In this document: positions 1-6,776 of the stretch, in pieces
Numbering within the stretch: the first letter of the stretch is position 1
Layout: each line of letters starts with the position of its first letter
Source: an uncultured Porphyromonadaceae bacterium
Lineage (GTDB): Bacteria > Bacteroidota > Bacteroidia > Bacteroidales > Muribaculaceae
Direction: 5' to 3'
NCBI GenBank assembly: GCA_946183895.1
Contig: CAMHDX010000047.1
Coordinates: 1-6,974, forward strand
Length of the DNA stretch: 6,974 nt
Translations under genes and position numbers: made by a program
The notes under the pieces: model-generated
The model's input: only the letters and a program-made list of their open reading frames with translations
Told to the model about the DNA's origin: nothing
The model's database searches: none

Positions 1-240
1 GACTTGTGGGGGCTGCAGCCGCATGTCTACTTTTGCGCCCACCCCATCGACGACGAGTTCTTTATACGCGGCTTGAAGCCCGGCGACCGCCTCGCCCGCG
101 ACTTTGAGGACCTGTTTGACCCCGACAAGCGCATCGCCTTCGGCACGCTGCAGTTGACTAGCGACCTGCTCAACCGCTACAAGCTCTCGGCGGGCTCGCG
201 CGTGGGCATCATACTCAACTACCTCTACGGCTACAGGTAA
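1..240 (+). CDS. C-terminal fragment of an unidentified protein (5' end outside window)
   Basis: Frame 1 is open from the first base to a TAA at 238-240, giving 79 residues and no stop, so this is the 3' end of a longer gene. A TTG at position 4 could be read as a start, but the open frame runs through it and nothing upstream is visible to support initiation there. The fragment has no obvious membrane segment. Visible features are an acidic and aromatic stretch (PIDDEFF near residue 16), a charged middle part (DFEDLFDPDKR) and a basic, hydrophobic end finishing in LNYLYGYR. I recognise no family. Codon composition matches the downstream genes. It ends 16 nt before the next gene, so it is probably an upstream partner in the same operon; a soluble cytosolic role is only a guess. 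Confidence 0.75.
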   Translation, partial: DLWGLQPHVYFCAHPIDDEFFIRGLKPGDRLARDFEDLFDPDKRIAFGTLQLTSDLLNRYKLSAGSRVGIILNYLYGYR

Positions 241-247
241 AAAAAAA
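239..247 (+). promoter_or_regulatory. A9 tract serving as A-rich ribosome-binding region
   Basis: Nine consecutive A residues begin inside the TAA stop of the upstream gene and end 9 nt before the ATG at 257. There is no AGGAGG-like sequence. Bacteroidetes commonly lack strong Shine-Dalgarno sites and favour A-rich leaders just upstream of the start, so this tract supports the 257 start. A role in initiation is inferred from its position. Confidence 0.4.
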
Positions 248-256
248 CGTAATGCG

Positions 257-1975
257 ATGAAGCAGATTACAATAGACATTCAGCGCAAGGTGTGGGGAGC
301 ACCCACAACTGTGCGCGGCGACAATGTGCTGGCATTCACCTCGCGCATCTCGCGCGAGGCGGACAACTACGGGGCGTTGCTCAACGGCTCCTTGCCCGAG
401 GAGTATGCCACAATCGCGCTGTTGACACGCCGCAATCGCCTACTCACGGTGGTGATGGGCCAGGGCGCGTTCACCCGCTTTGACGGCATGGGTCGCAGCT
501 ACAACATGCGTGTGGTGTATGAGACACCCGCAAGCGAGTTGGCGGTCCTGCAGCGCCCGTTGGCGTCACTGCTGCCCCGGCTGGACGCGATGCGCGAGTA
601 CGACGTGCCGGGCAACCAGGTGGACAGCGCCGTGAGCGTTGATGTGCTGCCCGAGGCACCCCTCACGGCACTGCAAGCGCGCTTGCAGCAGGCTATCATA
701 GCGGCGATGCTGGCAGGACGGCAGCTGTACGTGCGCTTGCCCGAGGAGGACAAGTGCTACGGCGACGCGGTGCGCACCGGCTCACGCCATCTGCCCGACT
801 TCATTGCCGCCATCGATTCGCTGCCCGCCACCCTCAGGCTGTGCGCAGGGCTGGTGTTCGCGGTCGACACGGCGGTGCCGGCATTTCGCGACTTGATGGC
901 GCAGTCACTGGTGGTGGCGCACTTCGACGAGGTGAAGCCTGCCGACAATGTGACGACGCTGCGCCTCGAGAATGACGCGCTGGTGGGTAACACCAAGCCG
1001 GTGATGTCGCTGCAGCGGTTGGCGCGCATCGGCAAGATTCTGGCGGCTCGCGATGTTGACGAAACGTTCGACAAGGAGAAAATCCTCGCCGAATTCCGCA
1101 CGTTAGCAACTCAACCACTACCCGACAACACGAACCGCGCCGACAGGCATGATGACACCGACACGTCCGCCATCGCAACCGTGGAGCCGGAGCCTCAACC
1201 CGATGCGTCCGACGAACCACAAGCCGGCGAAGGCGAGACCGGCGGCAAGCCGCTGCCGGCATGGGCTTCGAAGTTGCTCATCGCACTGGTGAGCTTTGTT
1301 GCCGGCATTGTCGTGGGGCACTACGGCATCGGCATGGAGCAACCCGAGGGTCCCGACGTTGAGGTGAGTCCTCGCCTTGTGATGGAAGACTCGACACAGT
1401 CGCTGCTGGTCGAGCACCTGCAATACGATTTCGCCGCCACATCGCGCTTCCCGGCGCTGGCGGGCGACACCACATGCAGCGCCAATGTGCTCGACGAGCA
1501 CCCCATGGCATCGCTGGCGGCATGGAACCTGCCGCTGCTGTTCCGCAGCAATGATGTCAAGGTGGCTTTCTCCTTGACCATGCCCGACACGGTCTACACC
1601 GACAGCGTAATCTCGCAGCCCATCACCAAGCAGCGCATCAGTCGCCTCAACCGCGAGTACTACGAGGCGTTGAAGCGCACCGGCATGGACGATAACTTCG
1701 CCACCGGAGTGCGTGTAGTCTTGACCGACAATCCCCGCCGCTCTTACACGATTTCGCCCGACAGCACCTTCCTCTCGCTCACAGCCCGCGTTGACGCCCA
1801 GGTGGCTCAATTGATCGTGGGCGACCAGACGTTTGAGTTTGACAACACGCGGTTTGCCGCCCTCAATCAGGGCACCGCGCGTGGCTTGTTCTATCCGGTG
1901 TACTACCTGTGGGCGGTGAGCCAGATGGACTCGATACGCCGGCAGTTGGGCACTAACAAGTTTTATGCCTATTGA
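257..1975 (+). CDS. Single-pass membrane protein with GAP1-like cytosolic region and periplasmic C-terminal domain
   Basis: The protein is 572 aa. Residues 1-285 form a soluble region. Residues 1-90 look beta-rich and end in a GRSYNMRVVYE stretch. Residues 135-225 look helical and contain an LPDFIAAIDSLPATLR segment followed by a hydrophobic strand and AHFDEV. The order and spacing recall the N and middle domains of GTPase-associated protein 1 (GAP1), where a GR-x-G-N-x-F-A-H segment precedes an LPxxLRxxxxF segment; this is similarity by eye only. Residues 286-336 are a Pro, Glu and Asp-rich linker. Residues 337-357 are a clear transmembrane helix, and about 215 residues follow it. The basic and aromatic flanks and lack of a signal peptide suggest N-in, C-out topology. 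The start has an A9 tract 9 nt upstream. The stop lies 3 nt before the transpeptidase-like gene, implying co-translation. The gene itself is real with high confidence; the GAP1 relation is tentative. Confidence 0.85.
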   Translation: MKQITIDIQRKVWGAPTTVRGDNVLAFTSRISREADNYGALLNGSLPEEYATIALLTRRNRLLTVVMGQGAFTRFDGMGRSYNMRVVYETPASELAVLQRPLASLLPRLDAMREYDVPGNQVDSAVSVDVLPEAPLTALQARLQQAIIAAMLAGRQLYVRLPEEDKCYGDAVRTGSRHLPDFIAAIDSLPATLRLCAGLVFAVDTAVPAFRDLMAQSLVVAHFDEVKPADNVTTLRLENDALVGNTKPVMSLQRLARIGKILAARDVDETFDKEKILAEFRTLATQPLPDNTNRADRHDDTDTSAIATVEPEPQPDASDEPQAGEGETGGKPLPAWASKLLIALVSFVAGIVVGHYGIGMEQPEGPDVEVSPRLVMEDSTQSLLVEHLQYDFAATSRFPALAGDTTCSANVLDEHPMASLAAWNLPLLFRSNDVKVAFSLTMPDTVYTDSVISQPITKQRISRLNREYYEALKRTGMDDNFATGVRVVLTDNPRRSYTISPDSTFLSLTARVDAQVAQLIVGDQTFEFDNTRFAALNQGTARGLFYPVYYLWAVSQMDSIRRQLGTNKFYAY

Positions 1976-1978
1976 GCT

Positions 1979-4609
1979 ATGAAACCGCGAATTGACAAGG
2001 ACTGGTACCGCACCCACGGGGCGATGCTGCGCGGCGCGGCTGTCGCGGTGGTGGTCGCGGTGTTGCTGGCATACGTGGGATACCGGTGGAACGCGCTGGG
2101 CCGTCTGGCGGTGGACGACGTGTACACGCCCGACGACGAGACGGGCTTTATAGGCCGCAGCAACGAGTTGCTGCAACGCCTGGTTGACGAGGGCAACGAG
2201 CGCTCTCCCGAGACATGCCGCACCATCGCTGACCTGAACAAGAAATATCCGGCACTGCGCTTTGAGTTGCCCTACAAGGCTAACGAGATGATGGGCGGAC
2301 GTGCCGCCGACATTCGTCTGGTGGACATCGTTATGGACAGCATCCGCAATGAGGAGGACCGCATCTTCTTCAACAACAGCAAGTTGGGCGGACTGCTGGC
2401 TCAACAGCGCCGCAGCATGGGCGACAATCAGTTTCGCATCCGGTTTGATGGCGATGCCCGCGGCATCAAGGTGAAGTCGATTACGCTGATTGCCTCGAGG
2501 TTTCGTGTGGCACTATCATCGGACCCCTGGCGCAGCAGCGTCATCGCTGCCGACAATGCCATGTTTGACCGCGAGCGTCATTGCTTTGTGTCCTACGGTG
2601 GCAGCGTGGTCCCCCTGCGCGTGGGCGGCGCGACACTGCCCACCGCGGGCAACACCCAGACGCTGTATGTGCTCAACCGTGAGCACGTGTTGAGCACCAC
2701 GTCAAGTAGAGTAACACCCATCGACTGGCTCGAGATGGACGAGCGCTTTGCCGAGCGCCCGTTGCTCAATCTTGTGTTTCGTCGTGCCGGCGCGGCAAGC
2801 TACAGCGAGAGCCTCAAGTTGGGCTTTGACGGCGACAGCCTGCTGGTGCGCGTTGAGGGCTCAAACGGATTTAGATGCCAGCCGTTCTACATCGGTGCCA
2901 CCGGCGACGATGTGGTGAGCAGCAGCGGGTCTAACATCCAGTCGATGAAGCGATTGCCGATTGACCGCGGTGACGTCAAGCTGGTGGTGACCGGCAACGA
3001 CGGCTCGCGCACCGAGTTGACCGTGTCGCGCAACAATCCGCTGCTGGTGCTCTCGCAGCCTGTGCACACCACACGCGGACGCGGACGCTACAACCTGCCG
3101 CCCGCCATGACCGACCGCTTTACCGGCCAAGTGGTGCGAGGCCTCAACAACGCACTGCGCAACACGACCTACGACAGCGCCTGCATCCGCTTGACGCTGG
3201 ACCCCCTGCTGGGCAAGACCATCGAGCAGATGCTCAGTACCTACTACAACGAGCGGCTCAGGACTAATTACCCGCGCCATACCAAATCCGGCAAGGCGTT
3301 CAACGAGATAGAGATGTCGGTCACGGTGATGGACATGGCTACAGGCAACGTGCTCGCTGTGCCCTACTTCCGTAGCGCCGACATTGACATGCCGCTTGAT
3401 GTGGTCATGGAGCGCAAGAATCCGGCGCTGGTCCGCCGATTCATCGGCTCGACGTTCAAGCCCCTACTCGCCACTGCGGCGGCAGTCACGGTGCCGTCGT
3501 TGTCGACCTACGTGCCGGCGGCGGGCGACTTCTACATCAGTGACAACGTGCCATATCTCTACGGCATGCCCATCGCCCAATGGGGTCCGACGAGCCACTG
3601 GGCGGCACACTCGCCCATGTCGGCATTCTTCAGCCAGTCGGAGGACGTCTACCCGGTCGCGCTGGCGATGCGTGCGATGTGCGGCGGCGAGGTGGACCGC
3701 AACGGCTCGGGAGTGTTCGTCACGCGCGGCGGCTCGTGGAGCATGCCCACCGACGGAGCCGAAGTGACCAACTTCGCCAACAATGCGTTTTTCCAAAACA
3801 TCACCGCGCTGTACAATGTCAAGTCGTGGAGCGCCACCGAGATTGGCGAGACCGACGACTTTGACATGTCGCAATACATTTGGCGCGGGCTGCACCTGCA
3901 AGATGATCAGACCTTCGCCATGGAGATTGTCAACCCCGACATGGTCAACATGGCGTACGAGCTGATGTGCCACAACAACCCCACCCTCAAGTCACACCTG
4001 GTGCCGTGGGTGCTGGGACAGGGCAACAACGAGTGGAATGCCGTCAAGCTCGCCGAGGCGTGGACGCGCATGCTCACCAAGCGCGCCGTGGAGGCGTCGT
4101 TAGTGGCGAGCGACTCGGTGCCGATGCCGCCGGCGATTGTGCGCCCGGGCGGCGACGGGGCGTTTGACAACAACGCGTGGAACAACGTGCTGGGCGCGCT
4201 GGAGCTGGCGCAATCGAGCGGCTCGCTGCTCTCGGGTGTGTACAACCGCGTGCAGCGCCTCAATCAGGCTGAGGGACTTGACGACAACCACAAGCTGGTG
4301 CTGTACGGCAAGACTGGAACGCCCGACAACTATACACGCATCGAGGGCTTGCAGGCCGAGCGCACCTCGCTGGTGCTCGACCCGGGACTGTACTGCATGG
4401 CACTGATGCCTCGCCACGCGGTCACCGCGGCGGCGGGTGGCGGTGCCGGCAGCGGCGGCATCATGATTGTGGTGCGGGTGACGCGCATTGTGCCGAAGGC
4501 GCTTGAGGGTAGTAGCAACGGCATCGGCTCGGCCGACGCCCGCGAATTCCTGCTGCACCACAACAATCTGGAGAACATCTATCGGCTGACGCGACAATAC
4601 CTGCAGTGA
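1979..4609 (+). CDS. Divergent penicillin-binding protein (transpeptidase domain), membrane-anchored
   Basis: The protein is 876 aa with a short basic N-terminus and a membrane anchor at about residues 18-36, so most of it should be periplasmic. Residues 40-395 are an unrecognised, beta-rich N-terminal region; no glycosyltransferase signature is visible. The transpeptidase part starts near residue 400 with IRLTLDPLLGKTIEQML and continues with VTVMDMATGNVLAVPYF (448-464), a typical PBP strand. Catalytic motifs follow: S491-T-F-K494 in GSTFKP, S554-E-D556 where most PBPs have SxN, G680-Q-G682 followed by LAEAW (matching the conserved GQ...LAxAY region), and K778-T-G-T781. About 287 residues separate the catalytic Ser from KTGT, longer than usual, so there is an insertion between SED and GQG. 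A Gly-rich loop (820-827) follows KTGT. It probably acts on peptidoglycan peptides or binds them as a sensor; activity is inferred from the intact Ser-Lys and KTG. It starts 3 nt after the previous stop. Confidence 0.88.
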   Translation: MKPRIDKDWYRTHGAMLRGAAVAVVVAVLLAYVGYRWNALGRLAVDDVYTPDDETGFIGRSNELLQRLVDEGNERSPETCRTIADLNKKYPALRFELPYKANEMMGGRAADIRLVDIVMDSIRNEEDRIFFNNSKLGGLLAQQRRSMGDNQFRIRFDGDARGIKVKSITLIASRFRVALSSDPWRSSVIAADNAMFDRERHCFVSYGGSVVPLRVGGATLPTAGNTQTLYVLNREHVLSTTSSRVTPIDWLEMDERFAERPLLNLVFRRAGAASYSESLKLGFDGDSLLVRVEGSNGFRCQPFYIGATGDDVVSSSGSNIQSMKRLPIDRGDVKLVVTGNDGSRTELTVSRNNPLLVLSQPVHTTRGRGRYNLPPAMTDRFTGQVVRGLNNALRNTTYDSACIRLTLDPLLGKTIEQMLSTYYNERLRTNYPRHTKSGKAFNEIEMSVTVMDMATGNVLAVPYFRSADIDMPLDVVMERKNPALVRRFIGSTFKPLLATAAAVTVPSLSTYVPAAGDFYISDNVPYLYGMPIAQWGPTSHWAAHSPMSAFFSQSEDVYPVALAMRAMCGGEVDRNGSGVFVTRGGSWSMPTDGAEVTNFANNAFFQNITALYNVKSWSATEIGETDDFDMSQYIWRGLHLQDDQTFAMEIVNPDMVNMAYELMCHNNPTLKSHLVPWVLGQGNNEWNAVKLAEAWTRMLTKRAVEASLVASDSVPMPPAIVRPGGDGAFDNNAWNNVLGALELAQSSGSLLSGVYNRVQRLNQAEGLDDNHKLVLYGKTGTPDNYTRIEGLQAERTSLVLDPGLYCMALMPRHAVTAAAGGGAGSGGIMIVVRVTRIVPKALEGSSNGIGSADAREFLLHHNNLENIYRLTRQYLQ

Positions 4610-4610
4610 G

Positions 4611-5270
4611 ATGATTATCGTGCGCTTCATGTCCATCGTGTTGCTGGCGGCACTGGCGGTGCTGCTGGCGCGGCTGTTGTGGCTCAACGCGGCGCAAATA
4701 GCGGCGGCACCGGTCTCAATGGTGGTGGAGTATGCCATCGTGGGAGCAGGCATGATGCTCTACTGGCTGGTGAGGTGGCTCATCCGCCGCTCGCACAGCG
4801 GTAAACAAAATCTCAACTGGTTCGAGACCTTCAGCCACGAGTTGACCCACACCGTGGTGTCGCTGCTAACCTTCAGGGAGGTCTACAGCTTCAATGCCGG
4901 CAAGCAGACGGGCAAGATATCGAGCAGTGGCGGCGACTTCACGCTGTTCCTGACCAGCCTGGCGCCCTACTGCCTGCCCATCTACACCTACTTCTTCTTG
5001 CTGTTCCGCCCTATTATCCGCGATGAGTTCATGTGGCTGATTGACGTGCTGATTGGCGCGAGCGTGGGCTTTCATGTGGTGTGCTTCGCCACCCAGACGC
5101 GCAGCTACCAGACCGACATCAACCGCTATCCGCTGGCGCTGAGCTACACCTACATCATCGCGATGCTGCTGTTCAACACCTGCGTGCTCATTGACGCCCT
5201 GAGGCCGGGCAGCAACGTGTTCTACGCTTTCTATCATGTATTACGCGATATGATACCCCTCACACTATGA
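4611..5270 (+). CDS. M50-family (M50B-like) membrane metallopeptidase
   Basis: The protein is 219 aa and strongly hydrophobic, with likely membrane segments near residues 7-25, 37-57, 110-133, 140-160 and 174-197. The sequence FSHELTHTVVSLLTF carries H76-E77-x-x-H80, the zinc-binding and catalytic motif of membrane metallopeptidases. SLAPYCLP (116-123) sits where M50B-like proteins have a conserved pore segment, and QTDINRYPL gives D169 as candidate third zinc ligand. The length suits the minimal M50B-like fold; no PDZ domain is present. Such enzymes cut membrane-spanning substrates, often in regulated signalling; the substrate here is unknown, though either anchored neighbour could be one. 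The ATG lies 1 nt after the preceding stop, and a second in-frame ATG at codon 7 is possible. The stop overlaps the start of tadA (ATGA), so coupling is likely in both directions. Confidence 0.85.
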   Translation: MIIVRFMSIVLLAALAVLLARLLWLNAAQIAAAPVSMVVEYAIVGAGMMLYWLVRWLIRRSHSGKQNLNWFETFSHELTHTVVSLLTFREVYSFNAGKQTGKISSSGGDFTLFLTSLAPYCLPIYTYFFLLFRPIIRDEFMWLIDVLIGASVGFHVVCFATQTRSYQTDINRYPLALSYTYIIAMLLFNTCVLIDALRPGSNVFYAFYHVLRDMIPLTL

Positions 5271-5716
5271 ATCAAGACAGTGAAGATATCCGCTACATGC
5301 GTCTGGCGCTCGACGAGGCTCGGCGCGCCCTCGAGCGCGACGAGGTGCCCATCGGCGCCGTGGTGGTGGCTGGCGGCATGGTGATTGGCCGCGGTCACAA
5401 TCTCACCGAGGCGCTCACCGATGTCACCGCCCACGCCGAGATGCAGGCAATCACCGCCGCCGCGTCGTGCCTGGGTGGCAAGTACCTGAAGGGCTGCACG
5501 CTCTACGTCACCGTGGAGCCGTGCCTGATGTGCGCCGCCGCGCTGGGCTGGAGCCAAATCGACCGCGTGGTCTACGGCGCTGCCGACGACAAGCGCGGCT
5601 ACCGTTCTTACCGCTGCGCCACGTCGCCCCTGCACCGGCTCACACGCGTCACAGGCGGCGTGCTCGAGCAGGAGTGCGCCGAGTTGATGCGCCATTTCTT
5701 TAAAACCAAGCGATAA
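5267..5716 (+). CDS. tadA: tRNA-specific adenosine deaminase (A34 to I34)
   Basis: The 149-aa protein is a cytidine/deoxycytidylate deaminase-fold enzyme. H56-A-E58 supplies a zinc ligand and the proton-shuttling Glu, and P85-C86-L-M-C89 supplies the other two zinc ligands. VPIGAVVV (27-34), GHNL with N45 and the AHAEM context are typical of TadA, as is the GAADDKRGYRS segment after the PCxxC helix. TadA converts the wobble adenosine of tRNA-Arg(ACG) to inosine in the cytoplasm and is normally essential. Length is standard. The start is fixed by the 4-nt ATGA overlap with the metallopeptidase gene, and the remaining N-terminus fits the family. A guanine deaminase or other nucleoside deaminase is a less likely alternative, since those share the zinc motif but not the TadA surroundings. 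Confidence 0.92.
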   Translation: MNQDSEDIRYMRLALDEARRALERDEVPIGAVVVAGGMVIGRGHNLTEALTDVTAHAEMQAITAAASCLGGKYLKGCTLYVTVEPCLMCAAALGWSQIDRVVYGAADDKRGYRSYRCATSPLHRLTRVTGGVLEQECAELMRHFFKTKR

Positions 5717-5756
5717 ATCCACCTATTAAAGTTTCACCTCACAATACCCAATTGAC

Positions 5757-6776
5757 ATGAAGCTCCTGATCATCTACACCGGCGGTACAATCGGCATGAT
5801 TGAGAATCCCGAGACTCATGCGTTGCACCCCTTTGACTTCTCGCACCTTATCGACAACGTGCCCAAGGTGAAGAAGCTCGCCTACGACATCGACCACATC
5901 CAGTTCTCGCCACCCATCGACAGCGCCAACATGAAACCCGAACACTGGGTGGAGATAGCCATGGCGATTGAGCACGACTACAACAAGTACGACGGCTTTG
6001 TGGTGCTACACGGCACCGACACCATGGCGTACACCGCCAGCGCGCTGAGCTTTATGCTTGAGAACTTGCACAAGCCGGTCATCATCACCGGCTCACAGCT
6101 ACCCATCGGCGAGGTGCGCACCGACGGCGAGGAGAACCTCATCACGGCGTTGCAGGTGGCAGCCGCGCGCGACCGCCACGGCGAGGCGCTGGTCCAGGAG
6201 GTGGCAATCTTGTTCGAGAACCACCTGTGGCGCGGCAACCGCTCCACCAAGATGAGCGCCGACAACTTTGACGCGTTCAAGAGCAACAACTACCCGCCGC
6301 TTGCCCACATCGGCCTCGACATTGAGTTTGACTTCGAGGCACTCTACCGCTCGCCCGACCGGCGTCCACTCAAGGTGCACCACCGCATGGACACCGCCGT
6401 GATGATAGTCGAGCTCAATCCGGGCATGACCGAGTTCACCCTGCAGCACCTGCTGCACACACCCGGCATCAAGGGCATTGTGCTGAAGACCTTCGGCGCG
6501 GGCAACGCACCCAGCGACAAGTGGTTCATCACCGCCATACGCGAGGCGGTGAAGCGCGGCGTGGTCATTGTCAATGTCACCCAGTGTGTCAACGGCGGCG
6601 TGAAGGACTCGCTGTACGACACGGGCAACTCACTGGCGGGTGCCGGCGTGGTGAGCGGTGGTGACATCACGGTTGAGGCGGCGATCACCAAGCTGATGTA
6701 CCTCTTCGGCATGGACATGGAGCCCGACCAGGTGCGCACCTACATGCGACACTGCCTGTGCGGCGAGCAATCCTGA
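5757..6776 (+). CDS. ansA: Type I (cytoplasmic) L-asparaginase
   Basis: The 339-aa protein hydrolyses L-asparagine to aspartate and ammonia. The N-terminal signature YTGGTIGM places the nucleophilic Thr at T11, and HGTDTMAYTASALSFM places the second catalytic pair at T87-D88. NRSTK gives K165 as the catalytic Lys. The ITGSQLPIGEVRTDGEENL segment (110-128) is typical of the family. There is no signal peptide, which fits the cytoplasmic type I rather than the periplasmic type II enzyme. T164 and C277 (in TQCVNGG) correspond by alignment to residues of the allosteric asparagine site known in E. coli type I enzyme, so cooperative regulation is plausible. Length matches the family. The start is the first ATG after a 40-nt gap downstream of tadA; no clear Bacteroidetes-type promoter is seen in that gap, so it may be read from the same transcript. 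Confidence 0.94.
   Translation: MKLLIIYTGGTIGMIENPETHALHPFDFSHLIDNVPKVKKLAYDIDHIQFSPPIDSANMKPEHWVEIAMAIEHDYNKYDGFVVLHGTDTMAYTASALSFMLENLHKPVIITGSQLPIGEVRTDGEENLITALQVAAARDRHGEALVQEVAILFENHLWRGNRSTKMSADNFDAFKSNNYPPLAHIGLDIEFDFEALYRSPDRRPLKVHHRMDTAVMIVELNPGMTEFTLQHLLHTPGIKGIVLKTFGAGNAPSDKWFITAIREAVKRGVVIVNVTQCVNGGVKDSLYDTGNSLAGAGVVSGGDITVEAAITKLMYLFGMDMEPDQVRTYMRHCLCGEQS

Noticed and set aside
252..259. Mini-ORF ATG-CGA-TGA whose stop overlaps the start of the gene at 257
   Set aside because: Two codons overlapping a start are readily found by chance, and nothing suggests a regulatory leader.
1118..2404. Antisense 428-codon open frame across the 3' end of the GAP1-like gene and the 5' part of the PBP gene
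   Set aside because: Long minus-strand frames are expected opposite GC-rich genes. Its translation is rich in Val, His, Arg and Gln without recognisable domains, and both sense genes beneath it have clear membrane segments or catalytic motifs.
5717..5756. Promoter or terminator between tadA and ansA
   Set aside because: The 40-nt gap contains no hairpin and no good match to the Bacteroidetes TTTG / TAnnTTTG promoter pattern.
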